Origin: Notospermus geniculatus
Taxonomy: Eukaryota; Nemertea; Pilidiophora; Heteronemertea; Lineidae
NCBI GenBank assembly: GCA_002633025.1
Contig: NMRB01000572.1
Span: 37,755-101,754, forward strand
Length of the DNA: 64,000 nucleotides
Direction: 5' to 3'
The notes under the pieces: generated by a model
The model's input: the letters and a program-made list of their open reading frames with translations, nothing else
What the model was told of the DNA's origin: nothing
The model's database searches: none
Position numbers and translations under genes: made by a program
Shown here: positions 11,157-21,206 of the stretch, one piece after another
How positions within the stretch are numbered: the stretch's first letter is position 1
Layout: each line of letters starts with the position of its first letter

Positions 11157-12110
11157 ATGTCCGACATTTGTTACGAAAAGCTTGTGGAATACTGCGGCTG
11201 CGCAGACAAGGCAAAGAGCAAGGATATTGCCACGTGCATGGTCGAGGCTTGCGCCACGCGCGGCAAGGGGAAGGCGCTCGACAAGCAGACGGTCAGCCAG
11301 ATTTGCGATAATGCTGCGGCAGCTGCATTTGGCAAGTAAGTACGCCTGGGATCCAGGGATCTCTGATCTTCCTACTTTCTGAGAATGTTGTCCTGTGCCT
11401 AGAAAAAAAAGCGCGCTAATTTGGCCAAAACTCAGCAGCAACAGTCATTGACAGTAGCCTAGACCTAAGTTGTTCTGTTGCCGAATCGTTGGATTATTTC
11501 CCATCTTTTTGCTTCAGGGGCATGCAGTTCAAGCTGACCAAAGAAAATTGCAAGGAATTCGAGAAGCAATTCGCCAAGAAGCGGCTTGAACGAACTGGCC
11601 AGAAACCAACTGATGCGGACGTGGATGCTGAGGTGACGAAAATGAGGGAAGCTTTAGGCCAGATTAGCAAAACGCAAAAGCAAACTGTGAGTTTAGGCAC
11701 TGGCTATTCCAAAGTTGTCCAGGGGAACGTCACATCTGTCACAGCACAGTCTTATTTCTGAGGTCGTAGATTCAATTCCCAACCGATAGTTTTCACCTTT
11801 TCAAGGTCATAGAGGTCAAAGTTCAAAATTTTGCAATTTGATGAATTTGTCAAATTTTGTTCTTCTGGTAGATTCACGTTCACCCAGGTGAGCACATGGT
11901 CCATGGACATTTCACTCGATCTTACAGAAATTCTCCAAAACTGGCAATGTTGAGGGGTTGACAGACACGAGTAAATACACCGGGGCCCACAAGGAGAGAT
12001 TCGACGAGAGCGGCAAAGGAAAGGGAGCTGAGGGGAGGATGGATCGAGCCGAAAACACTGGTTACGTCGGAGCTTATAAGGGGAAAGACACCTTCGATGC
12101 ACCTCAATAA
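11157..12110 (+). CDS. TPPP: TPPP/p25-alpha family protein, three coding exons
   Basis: Exons 11157-11335, 11518-11686 and 11928-12110 join in frame to 176 aa, the length of human TPPP3. Donors are GTAAGT (11336) and GTGAGT (11687); acceptors are TTCAG (11517) and TTACAG (11927). Residues 1-116 are the p25-alpha core, ending in the [14 protein letters not shown] helix that corresponds to the family's ELAxKRF segment. Residues 127-176 are the diagnostic disordered tail with [20 protein letters not shown] (127-146) and [10 protein letters not shown] (159-168). Family members bind tubulin, bundle microtubules and are enriched in glia and ciliated or flagellated cells; that role is inferred here. 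A TTTTCAG acceptor ends at 11156, immediately before the ATG, so a separate 5' UTR exon is likely upstream. The N-terminal half is more diverged from vertebrate sequences than the tail and is cysteine-rich. Orthology to a particular vertebrate paralogue is not claimed. Confidence 0.93.
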
Positions 12111-12306
12111 GAAATCTTTCAGACTAATGCGACTCCAATGGACTAATGGACCTACTTTTTAATAAGAGAACGATTACAAACTTTGAATTGCCGGGTTGTC
12201 TGTCCATCATCATGCATACTGTATTCGCAATTTCAAACATACTTTACCGTCAACAAGAACAAATCTTGTCCGCTTTAATATAGGGACGCCAAATGTGCAG
12301 ACATCA

Positions 12307-12312
12307 AATAAA
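12307..12312 (+). promoter_or_regulatory. Candidate poly(A) signal of the TPPP-like gene
   Basis: AATAAA 197 bases after the stop codon at 12110, a normal spacing for a compact 3' UTR. It falls inside a dispersed repeat shared with 15181-15390, where the same AATAAA is present. Confidence 0.55.
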
Positions 12313-12464
12313 ACATTTTAGACGGTGATTACTGAACAAACTTTGCATGTCTGATTCCATTATGTGCTTCATTTTTCAGATCAGGTAATCCATATGGCCA
12401 GATTGGTCCAAATGCGCGGGAAATGTACATCCATGAGCGTTTCTGTGTTGTCAGGAAGTCAGTA

Positions 12465-12613
12465 CGGAGGTTTCGAAATAAAACGATAAACGTAAACATT
12501 ACGACAACGTTATTTTTCATACTGCACATTAACCAGATTTTATATTGCATTTTCGGTACAAAAATAACGTTGTCGTTAACGTTTACGTTTATCGTTTGAT
12601 TTCGAAACCTCCC
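12465..12613. mobile_element. Hairpin MITE, GGAGGTTTCGAAA ends, TA target
   Basis: Inverted ends cggaggtttcgaaa.../...tttcgaaacctccc enclose a largely palindromic body with aacgataaacgtaaac near the left end and its reverse complement gtttacgtttatcgtt near the right. TA dinucleotides flank it at 12463-12464 and 12614-12615. The related repeat at 15181-15390 has the uninterrupted site aagtcacTAcgacatcc with one TA, so both boundaries and the TA duplication are directly visible. Another copy is at 58596-58745. Confidence 0.92.
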
Positions 12614-12852
12614 TAATATGACATCCTCAACGACAAAAAAGACATTTTTCATCAGAAGAGAGCGGCCTCGGCTGGCGCGTTTTCCCAACGTTTAAAACTG
12701 CCCTCACAATGGGTTCCAATCACTCCTACCCTCGCTCAATCAATGGGTGGGTGGGTGGAAAGGAGGGCCAGCCGAAGGGCGGTGTGACCGTAGGCCTCCA
12801 TATGTCAATGTCTGTCACGCCCAACCAGCGAGAAATTCGGCAACGAAAACTT

Positions 12853-14055
12853 TTACAGTGTCCCATCTGGATTCGACCTACTCTGGACATCTTCCTCACT
12901 ATTTTTGAACCTAAACACCCCAGTCACTCCGCTCAGCCAGACCACAGACGACCTGAGCTCGCGTCGTCTGCGAAACTCCCGGATGCATGGAAAACAACGG
13001 GTGGCTGAAAGTTCCCGCATGTGAAAAATCGTCGCCAAAGTCCTCCGGTAGTATTTTAACATGAGGCCATAGATGATGAAATTCAGTGCATGGTTGAGTA
13101 GACTTATAGAATCAGTCAAGCGTGCAATTTCATAGACTGTCTCAAGCGTTTGAGGTGTGACGTCATTTCCGGCGTCTGAATACATTAGAAAATCGAAGTA
13201 AATCCACGCCACGCAGGGTGGAGTCATGAACATGAAGTATATCAAACTGATAACGATGAGGTTTAAAATGCATCGGAATTCCTGCTTTTTGCGGTTCACA
13301 GTGTCGAATGTTGCCGCTTGAAGCCTGAAACCTCTCGAGGCCCTTGTGATCCCCGCAACAAGGAAGAGATTGACGGCCAGAATTATAACGCACGGGAAAA
13401 CACGGTTCATAAGAAGGTCTAAACAGACGAAAGCTATTTTTGTGCTTTTTGCCAAATGTGGCGGGTACCAACAGTCTCTGTGGGACAACTTCGCATCAGA
13501 AAAGGCGTCATAAAAGTATGCTATATGTGCTTTGAGAATGGCCGCCATGATTGTTATGATAATGAGGGTGATGTTGCGCCGCCTAGTGGTGAACATTCGA
13601 AGCGACTCTAACGGCATCCAAACCGAGGCGCAGCGTTCCATTGAGAATATGACAATTATCCACGAGGAGAGGAATAAGAACACGTGTTCTAAGAACCGAA
13701 CTGATTTGCACACGGCACTATAATCAACTGTGATGTCATATGTTGCGTCACTTCCGGTTATGATCGGAAGTCCCCTGGCCAACCAGTTACGTAGCCCCAC
13801 AAGTAGGAGGACACCAGCGTCTGCCGTTGCTATAATGCGCAGGAATTGCGCTGAGAGCGCCTCCTTTTTGATATTTATTGTAAATACGATCATGGATATG
13901 ACATTTCCGACAAATCCAATGGAAACTATGGCGATGACGACGTAAGCTTGGAATCTTACCGCGCCAAGTTTGACGTCCTCTGGTAATTTTGACAATGAGG
14001 GGTCTAAAGTGAAGGGTCCTCGATACCACGTCAGGTTTTCTCCTCCCATCTTCAT
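12853..14055 (-). CDS. Rhodopsin-class GPCR, peptide-receptor type, single exon
   Basis: An uninterrupted 400-aa frame, start ATG at 14055. An N-glycosylation site NLT is at residues 7-9. TM1 spans about 37-60 with the conserved N51 (GNV). TM2 has D79. C116 before TM3 and C195 in loop 2 can form the usual disulfide. TM3 ends in ERC (140-142), a DRY variant. TM5 carries P221 (RVFPCVI). TM6 has F274...TPP with threonine in place of the usual toggle tryptophan. TM7 has the NPxxY variant NFIIY (325-329). A cysteine pair (354, 357) in the tail could be palmitoylated. The NHALNFIIYGL motif and the missing tryptophan resemble FMRFamide-receptor-like and other expanded invertebrate peptide GPCRs. The ligand cannot be told from the sequence. 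The gene is tail to tail with the TPPP-like gene, with 742 bases between stops. Lack of introns suggests retroposition or a locally expanded intronless subfamily. Confidence 0.93.
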   Translation of the reverse strand: MKMGGENLTWYRGPFTLDPSLSKLPEDVKLGAVRFQAYVVIAIVSIGFVGNVISMIVFTINIKKEALSAQFLRIIATADAGVLLLVGLRNWLARGLPIITGSDATYDITVDYSAVCKSVRFLEHVFLFLSSWIIVIFSMERCASVWMPLESLRMFTTRRRNITLIIITIMAAILKAHIAYFYDAFSDAKLSHRDCWYPPHLAKSTKIAFVCLDLLMNRVFPCVIILAVNLFLVAGITRASRGFRLQAATFDTVNRKKQEFRCILNLIVISLIYFMFMTPPCVAWIYFDFLMYSDAGNDVTPQTLETVYEIARLTDSISLLNHALNFIIYGLMLKYYRRTLATIFHMRELSATRCFPCIREFRRRRELRSSVVWLSGVTGVFRFKNSEEDVQSRSNPDGTL

Positions 14056-14107
14056 TTTGTCAACAAAGACCCTTATTTAAAAAACGACCTAGTTATCAAT
14101 AGAATGG

Positions 14108-14615
14108 GTCGAAGAATTACGTTCACATCATCCTGTCCTCTTCTCCTAACTATTACCCAATTGCCGATGAATTATGTTCACACCATCCTGTCCTTTTCTC
14201 CTAACTATTATCCCAGTGTCAATGAATTACGTTCACACCATCCCAAGATCTCCTCCTAACTGTTATCCTAGGATCGGTGAATTATGTTCACATCATCCTG
14301 TCCTCTTCTCCTAACTATTACCAAAAATAGATAAGCTCGCTTATCTATTTTTGCTATTACCCAATTGCCGATGAATTATGTTCACACCATCCTGTCCTCT
14401 TCTCCTAACTATTACCAAGTGCCGATGAATTACGTTCACACCATCCCAAGCTCTCCTCCTAACTGTTATCCTAGGATCGGTGAATTATGTTCACATCACT
14501 TCTCCTAACTATTATCCAAGTGCCGATGAATTCTGTTCACATCATCCTGACCTCTTCTCCTAACTATCATCCAAGGGTCGCTGCATTTAGTTCGCATCAT
14601 CTTACGCCCTCCTAA
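14108..14615. repeat. Minisatellite, about 56-bp unit x8-9, upstream of the GPCR
   Basis: Each unit contains gaatta(t/c)gttcaca(c/t)catc and ctcctaact(a/g)tta. Three unit types (cctgtcct, cccaag(a/c)tctcc, and a short or variant unit) recur in the same order, giving a higher-order period of about three units. The array begins about 50 bases upstream of the GPCR start codon, in the position of its promoter or 5' UTR. Confidence 0.9.
14322..14353. mobile_element. 32-bp perfect hairpin inserted in the minisatellite
   Basis: caaaaatagataagc, a two-base loop, then the exact reverse complement. It interrupts one unit of the array, and the flanking unit text actatta(c) is duplicated on its two sides, so it behaves like a miniature insertion with a short target duplication. 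Confidence 0.6.
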
Positions 14616-14949
14616 CAACAATTTCCAGTGGTAGCCCTATCAATGCGTGTTGTCTTGGAGATCCTCCAAAGTGTAGTCAACTCTAACCTCGGTCTGAACC
14701 AAAGACGCATGGTGCTCTGCTCCGTAATCCGCACCGAAAAAAACTGGCTTTAGGAGAGTAATGAATTCATAGGCAACAGTGTGTTGACTCTGGTGATTGT
14801 CGATTTCAATACCGGGTTATCGATTTACATAATCTGGCTGAACAATGGAAGATTGGAAGCTCCTTCAAATCGGCACTCCAGGAATCGTGCTTTTGGAGAT
14901 CCATAATTAAACATGCATTCTCGAGGTACTAGTTCGAATTTACATGCAT

Positions 14950-15084
14950 AAAGGCCCGTTTCCACATGAGCGTTTTACGCCGCGTGATGCGTCAAATCTT
15001 TTGTTATTTTCCGCCGCTCTGCTTCCAAACAATGGGCGAAGTGTCAAAACGCGGCGTAAAACGCTCAAGTGGAAACGGGCCTTT
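14950..15084. mobile_element. Hairpin MITE, AAAGGCCCGTTTCCAC ends
   Basis: Terminal inverted repeats of about 35 bp (aaaggcccgtttccacatga at the left; reverse complement ending 15084) flank a short centre. The inner arm carries gcgttttacgccgcgt and its complement. The arms are nearly identical, so insertion is fairly recent. No coding capacity. Confidence 0.88.
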
Positions 15085-15180
15085 ACTCGGCGTACTTCGG
15101 AAACTGACGTATTTCCTGGACGCACTGCATCCGCTTAAATCTGGGACGTAAAACTCTGGAGAATTAGTACAGTCTGCAAT

Positions 15181-15390
15181 CATCAAATAAAATATTTTAG
15201 ACGGTGATTACTGAACAAACTTTGCATGTTTGATTCCATTAGATGCTTCATTTTTCTGATCAGGTAATGGTGCCCAGATTGGTTGAAATGGACGGGGACT
15301 CTACGCTCATAAGCGTCTCTGTGTTGTCAGGAAGTCACTACGACATCCCGACCGACACAAAAAGATATTTTTCCACCAGAATTTATCGGC
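15181..15390 (+). repeat. Dispersed repeat copy B (empty site for the 12.5-kb MITE)
   Basis: Colinear with 12303-12462 and then 12616 onward, but without the MITE. The join reads gaagtcacTAcgacatcc, giving the ancestral target site. A further related segment (gagcggtctcggttggcgcg) at 15829-15848 suggests that this copy was itself split by later sequence at about 15390-15825. Confidence 0.8.
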
Positions 15391-15603
15391 CTGTGCGCCT
15401 GGAATCGGGTAGGCAGCGAACGCGCTGCAACCATCCAAAGTAGTCTTGGTTAGTTTCATTACGTACGGAAAGATGGCGAGGTGATCGCAGTGGAGCTCGG
15501 TTCCACATGTGACGTCACAGAAATTCACGGCACCAGCGAATCAAATGGGGACAACTTCCGAGAGAGTAAATGACGCATGAGAAGTGAGGCAAGGGACCAG
15601 GAC

Positions 15604-15704
15604 CCATGTTCCCGAAGCAGTCGTTAGGTTAACGATGTCGTTACGCTATGCATTTTCCCAGTTTTAACGACATCGTTAACCTAACGATGGCTTCGGGAAC
15701 ATGG
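15604..15704. mobile_element. Hairpin MITE, CCATGTTCCCGAAG ends
   Basis: Inverted repeats ccatgttcccgaag.../...cttcgggaacatgg of about 38 bp (outer arm plus cgttaggttaacgatgtcgt) around a short AT-rich centre. Arm identity is high. No target duplication could be assigned. Confidence 0.85.
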
Positions 15705-16114
15705 CTCTAGGTTAGATGTGCAACGTTCGTCGCCAGGATAGCAATCGTTAGCCACTGAGAGTGTCCCTTTACGAGCCCTTTCATGTTGTGAAATATTCAC
15801 AGATATTTGTTCGCCGGCGTCTCAAGAGAGCGGTCTCGGTTGGCGCGTTTTCCCGAGGTTTTCGCGCCATTTTATTAGATTAGCTCTCCGTTGGCCAGGG
15901 GAATAACATTTCGAATCGAATTATGCAAATGCTGAGGTGTATTCAGATTTGGTGGTATGTCCCCTTGGTGGGAGAGGAGGTTAGGAGCGTGCTTGTATCC
16001 GTTCAGACGGTTACTGACCTCAGTGACTTTATAAACTCCCTGTCGAAAGAGCTTTTGAGCTGAGTGCCGAGCGCCAAGTACCGGCATGGTGTGTTATTGG
16101 CTCTTTTTGATATA

Positions 16115-16265
16115 AAGGGTGAAGAAATGTACAGCAGGAGGAAACCGGAGTGCCCGTGAAAACCTGCGCTGCCAAGAGAGTCGCCCTCTCTATCACAGGA
16201 TCGGCCCGACTGGGAATCGAACCAGGAACCTCAGGCGCTGTTGTTTCCACTGCGCCACTCAATAG
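16115..16265 (-). mobile_element. tRNA-derived SINE
   Basis: On the minus strand it has the A box tggcgcagtgg (16248-16258) and B box ggttcgattccc (16212-16223), 25-30 bases apart, as in a tRNA head. It is followed by an agagagggcgactctcttgg segment and then actccggtttcctcctgctg. The same order is found at 60709-60950 on the plus strand, so this is one SINE family. No intact tRNA cloverleaf is claimed. Confidence 0.82.
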
Positions 16266-16449
16266 TGTTGTCTTATTTTTCCGTCAGAGCCGAAACCATA
16301 GTATCATTGACCCTGATAAGTACGGAAGAGGCCATCTCAAGGCACTCCTGTGCCTCACTTGGATGGGGACTTATACTTGCCCTTGCAAAGGCACGAGGTA
16401 GGCCTACAAGGCACCACGACTTCCTGTCCCATGCGACGGACTTGAAGAG

Positions 16450-16800
16450 CAACGGATGGTGTTACTCCTGCCGCAGTTTCAAACCACTACACACTACGTT
16501 GCCCGCGCTCTGAAACTGCTTCTGCTGATGCGATCCTCAACGTATCACTAATAGGCGGCGTTAGTTGTCTGATTCGGGGAATCTCCTCTGGGAATCTGCC
16601 GCCAGTATTAATACACATTGCCCATTTTGTACAAGTAGGCCTATCTTAGCCAATCAGAAAGTGTGTTGCGGCGGCGTCGGTTAAACCTGTGATGATGGTT
16701 TATGATTGAATCCCTTGCCAAACAGCGCCATCTATTGATGATCCTTTACTTTTGGCGCCAATCGTGCCAGTGTTTATTGGTCTATACCAACTGAACACTG
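16450..16800 (-). repeat. Dispersed repeat with TGATTGGC word, copy 1 (inverted)
   Basis: The minus strand matches 32345-32680, 49539-49872 and 63717-64000. Shared landmarks in order are an end hairpin around cactaaacactgg, ggcgccaa, atcaatagatggcgctg, aggtttaaccgacgccgccg, cactttctgattggctaaga, aatctgccg/ggaatc, and caggagtaa near tttcagagcgcggg. No coding capacity. It could be a decayed SINE or MITE. Confidence 0.8.
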
Positions 16801-17307
16801 TGGACGAGAGTACAGATGGTGAGGCCCAGGCGCCACTCAACGAGCTCCTCCGTTCACCAGGTGTCCCGCCCGTTCAACAACTGTACCGATCAACCGACCG
16901 TATGATGTTCGAATTCAAACCCAATTGGAAATTCAATACCTGAGAATATCGAATTAACTGTGTTTACTCCTGGGAGTTCTCTATTCAGGCTGAAACACTG
17001 TCCTCTCAAATCGGATGCAGCAGTTTTGATCGACAAAACATGGCTGTTTGTTCGAACTAGAGGACGTATGAATTAAATCTAAATTCTGATAAACAACATA
17101 TTGTTGGCAAGGACAGAATTCTGTAGAATGCAATGTTTTTCGTCTTAGTTTCCGTCTGAATACAAACACATAAAGGACAATGAGGGTCAAAGAGTGTACA
17201 GGTGGAAATATGGTCAGTATTTTCTGGCGACGAAAACCATCTAAGTCCTGGCAAACAGATGTGGAGAACACAGAAAACGTTACACACGGCTTGAATCGTG
17301 CAAACCG

Positions 17308-17479
17308 GTGTAGCGTTTGTCAGTGTGGCCCGTGTGCCAGCGTGACCTTGCAATAGATTGGCAGAATAAGCCGCGACTTGACAATGAGCGACACGCAGAG
17401 AAACAGTGCGTCCGTTACCCCGTATGTTCCAAAAAATGGGAGTCACACAGAAAAATGGCCACAACGAAAAACGTTACAC
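17308..17479. mobile_element. MITE, GTGTAACGTTTTTC ends, copy 1
   Basis: Terminal inverted repeats gtgtagcgtttgtcagtgtg at the left and ...cacaacgaaaaacgttacac at the right. The interior (aagccgcgacttgacaatg, gacacgcagagaaacagtg) is the reverse complement of the interior of 53360-53530 and is related to 21036-21206 and 39444-39617. All four have the aagtcgccgcttattccgtc core in one orientation or the other. Confidence 0.8.
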
Positions 17480-18477
17480 TGGTACAAATTGTCTCAAGTC
17501 ATGCGCACGTCAACAGAAAGATTACAACTTTCTTCTATCTCAACATCAAAAAGAGGCGTGCATTACCGATTGATGAACGCTTTTTTTCTCTATTTCCTTC
17601 AATATCCCGCAGTTCAAGTCGATCGGAGGAAAAACTATGACCGCTAAAAGGATATTTTTTCTCAGCCCGAGGCGGTGAGGTGACCAAAAAGACAAATTCG
17701 GTGATATTTTCCGCGCGATGTAAACAAAACATCGCTTTACCGTCTGCGCAGATCAGATCGATCACGTGATCGATGTTGCGAAAAATTCATCAAAGGCGGC
17801 CGTCTCATTTGTGTAACGACGAATTCAATTGGCCGTGACTGTGCCATGTGACACGTTCCCATGGTGCACGCTTCAGGGAGTTCGCTCTGAGGTTGAAGAA
17901 ATATCCTCAAAGCAAGGAATGGCGGTGTTTTTTCCACAAATGTAGAAATCTTCATGCCTCATTTGCGAGTATTTTTCCTGCAACATAAATACCATCTTCT
18001 TGTTTTCTATTGGATGCAGGTTTGGAGAGGAGAGACTCGCATTTTCGGCGCAAATTTGAAATCGACGTAACAGCATTTTTTGCTGAGTTTTGCAATCTAA
18101 GCATCTACGGAACGAGGAGACTGAGAAGAACAAAAACAGTAGCAGATTAGAAACAGTTTCTAAAGAGCATAAAAGAGTATCCAATATGTGTTTTTTAAGA
18201 AGTCTTAAATTTTCTGGACTGTACCACCCTTCCTCTCAGAAAAACTGAACAACATTTAAATGTAACGCTATAAATCTCTTTTCAAGATGGTAAAGGCATT
18301 TAGGCCTAGTTCGACGGTAGTAGTGTATCTTTCCTCCAAGGCCGTCTTGAATCAGAGATCATTCCAATCGGCGTACCCGTATTAGGCATAGTTTCGCGAC
18401 TTACGGATTGGCGTCACTAGCGTTGAACGGCTGGAGAAAGGGGAGAGCGATTCAATCTGATTCTGACCACAAAGCTA
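17480..18477. other. No gene seen
   Basis: Frames at 17535-17765 and 17873-18184 (minus) have no recognisable domain and no convincing start context or splice partners. A palindrome gatcgatcacgtgatcgat lies around 17757-17775. Confidence 0.35.
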
Positions 18478-18714
18478 ATGTTAATGCATCACCCAGCAGC
18501 TTCTCTGTTCGCAAGGGACATGAGATGGGCCTACATGTTTGTGCTATGAGGCTTGTCCTCCATTTACCTAGCTTTGTATTAAAGATAATATATCATTAAT
18601 GCATCACCCAGCAGCTTCTCTGTTCGCAAGGGACATGAGATGGGCCTACATGTTTGTGCTATGAATGAGGCTTGTCCTCCATTTACCTAGCTTTGTATTA
18701 AAGATAATATATCA
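18478..18714. repeat. Tandem duplication, about 118-bp unit x2
   Basis: The segment starting ttaatgcatcacccagcagc recurs immediately at about 18596 and runs to aaagataatatatcat. The second copy has an extra aatg after gctatg. The near identity indicates a recent tandem duplication. Confidence 0.9.
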
Positions 18715-20304
18715 TGACTTCATTGTTTACATTCAATGTTTGTAAACATGGATGTTTACATTATGTTATTTTGGATATTTGGGACATTCCAACCCACCAA
18801 AATGAATACTTTCGGTATCAAAAGAATTTCTAGAGGGGTGTGCCACCAACAAATTACTCATAAGACAAAGAAAGACTGGATAAAAACAAACAAAATGTAA
18901 ATAAACGATGATTTTCGTGACTCTAGAGTACGCTTCACGGAACCCCAAAATGCCCAGCCACGTTTTTTTTGTTGATGCAGGAAGACCACAACCTTCACGA
19001 AATCACCTTAGAACTGACCTTCAAAGTTCATCCGGCTAAATATGCCTTCTGTTAGATACATCTCACGAAATATGCATTCCAAGGTTATCAAAACGATTAC
19101 TCGACACATTTCTATTTCATTTCGATTCAATTTTGTGTGAAATTCCTCAAATCTTATCTTTACGGTTCTATGAGCCGTAACCGCGGCAGGGTACCAACCA
19201 GACGCGGCACTCAGAAAACCCTTCATCTCAGATCTGTCTTATTCAGTTTAAGTACCAATTTCAAGGTTATTTATCATCATTTGCCGAGTTTTGTATAATT
19301 TATTTCAAATTCATCACGTTTTCACATCCTTCACATCTATAATTACAACCTGGTTGAAAAGAACCGTTTGTAAAAAGCATTCGGAACATTTTGCAACGGG
19401 TGAATAAAACCAGAAACAGACCCCCGACTGTTTTGGAGTCTAAAGTCCCGCGGGAGTTGAATTATAATACGACAAAATAAATGATTTGAATTAATCACCT
19501 AATCCGGTTTTATAATTCATTTAGAACAATTTTACGCTTTGCATTCAAAATTAGACCTTCTGATGTAGAATCATAGAAACTGGCGCTGCTGGCAACATTC
19601 AGAAAATCATTGTCAACTTTACGGAAGTTCGGGTCTTAGAGTAAATTGAACATCTTGCCCGAAACGTTGTAATATCGCGACACAAATGTGACATTATTTC
19701 AAGATTTGCAGGAATTATTAAGATTTCACGGACAATAGATTTCAGTTTGTGATATTATTTGGATGGGTGAATTGGGCCATCGGCCAAGATTATCAAAATG
19801 AGTTTTAAAATCAGGAGTTCTCATCTGTTCGCGCGGATGTGTTGGTCATACATATTCATAAAATTCTTCCTAACTATGACCTTCTGTCCCCCAAAAGGAC
19901 GTAGGGGCCCATGTCCTATTTCTACCCTGTTGCTATGTCAAATCTGCCCTCAACCAAACAATCGACCATTACTGTCGCGAAGAAGTTATTTCCTGCTAAC
20001 ATCTGGAGTAACTTGCCTATCACTTCCGAAACATTCATGTTCTGTTTTGCCAACTTGATGGTCAGGCAAGCGTCTCCACCAGCAGTAGGAGTACAGGCGA
20101 TGAAAGTAAGAGCTCCTTAATACTCTACAGTCTATTTGTTTGCAAAAGGTAGAGCTATTATTTCAAAGGATAAAGCTATTACTTCAAAATATAGAGCTAT
20201 TACTCCAAAAGATCGTATCCAAAAGGATAGAGCTGTTACTTAAAACGACAGAGCGATTACTTCAATGACCGTGTCCTGCACTGGTGGAGTTTGTCTTCTA
20301 TCAT
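18715..20304. other. No gene seen
   Basis: AT-rich, without a reading frame that looks coding. Between 20100 and 20270 there is a degenerate tandem of agctattacttcaaa(g/a)gat-like units of about 26 bases (about five copies). Confidence 0.4.
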
Positions 20305-20561
20305 TTAAGGAGCTGGACGTCCAAGTTGTAAACACTCACTCACTGGTTCTCTATCCACGCGACGCCTGCGGTGCTGCCACCTATTGTCGGTGATGTGTAC
20401 TGACGTGAATATCGTGAGTGAGTTGCATTGGACCGGGCACCAGTCTAACGATCACGGGGCGCTACTGGTGCTGCCACCTGCACGAAGGAATAAAACTAGT
20501 TTGCCGACCATGTTTGTAAACAAACCAGCTTGTTTACAACTTCGGCGTCTAACTCCTTTAA
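20305..20561. mobile_element. TTAA-flanked MITE, copy 3
   Basis: TTAA at 20305-20308 and 20558-20561. Ends ggagctggacgtccaagttg and its complement (caacttcggcgtctaactcc) form a terminal repeat of about 28 bp, continuing into gtaaac/gtttac. The inside contains gtgctgccacctattgtcgg and cactcactggttctctatcc, both found inverted in 46092-46260. Confidence 0.82.
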
Positions 20562-21035
20562 GTGCGTAGGCTACTGCATGTGGTGCCACTAATGGTGGAT
20601 ATGCTTCCTTTAAGAGACTACTTACCATCTCTCTGTCTCAGCAGCCCGATGGATACGGAAAACCAAAGAATTCCTCCTGAAATGCGATAGAATAGATTAA
20701 TATTATCTTTACAGAGAGTAATTCGGTCGACACTCTCTCTCAACATTTATTATGCTAACAAATATTATTCCGTGTTGGTTTGGGGATTAGGTGTCGGGGA
20801 GACCAAGTTAAACATCACCTCCCCTGCAGCAAGGATCCAAGAGAATCAGATTGCGTCCAACGTTAGAAACTACCGCGACCATTCTGACGTGTTCGCTGGA
20901 CGCGAGATCCCGATGTAAAATCTGAAGTTGTTGCTCGTTTGCCAGTTTTCCCCTACTCAGAAGGAAGAAGCAGCGGTGCGCCAAACATTAATGGGAAACT
21001 TTTAGCGATATAAGCACTGACGAACGTTGCACAGG

Positions 21036-21206
21036 TGTTATATCTGCCAGTGTTTCTGTGGGTGAGTGTGCCCCCTATTGTTTGGGAAACGCTGGCAGAT
21101 AGATCGGCATGTTTCTCTGTGTGTCGTCTATTGTCAAGTCGCCGCTTATTCCGTCAAACAGTAGGAGGGGAACACTTATAGATGGGGAACACTGGCAGAT
21201 GTTACA
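21036..21206. mobile_element. MITE, TGTTATATCTGCCAGTGTT ends
   Basis: Terminal inverted repeats tgttatatctgccagtgttt and ...gaacactggcagatgttaca. Nearly identical to 39444-39617, which is a clean insertion relative to its duplicate locus. The core aagtcgccgcttattccgtc links it to the elements at 17308-17479 and 53360-53530, which have different ends. Confidence 0.88.

Larger units (their letters stand above)
12303..12680 (+). repeat. Dispersed repeat copy A, containing the TPPP poly(A) signal
   Basis: From atcaaataaaa at 12303 this matches 15181 onward (cattttagacggtgattact, actttgcatg, ttcatttttc, agcgt(t/c)tctgtgttgtcag). It is interrupted by the MITE at 12465-12613 and then resumes. The final part (gagcgg(c/t)ctcgg(c/t)tggcgcg, about 12661-12683) reappears at about 15829-15850. 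Confidence 0.8.

Noticed and set aside
14108-14615. CRISPR-like array
   Set aside because: Units are adjacent and about 56 bp with no unique spacers, in a eukaryotic context with introns nearby. It is a minisatellite.
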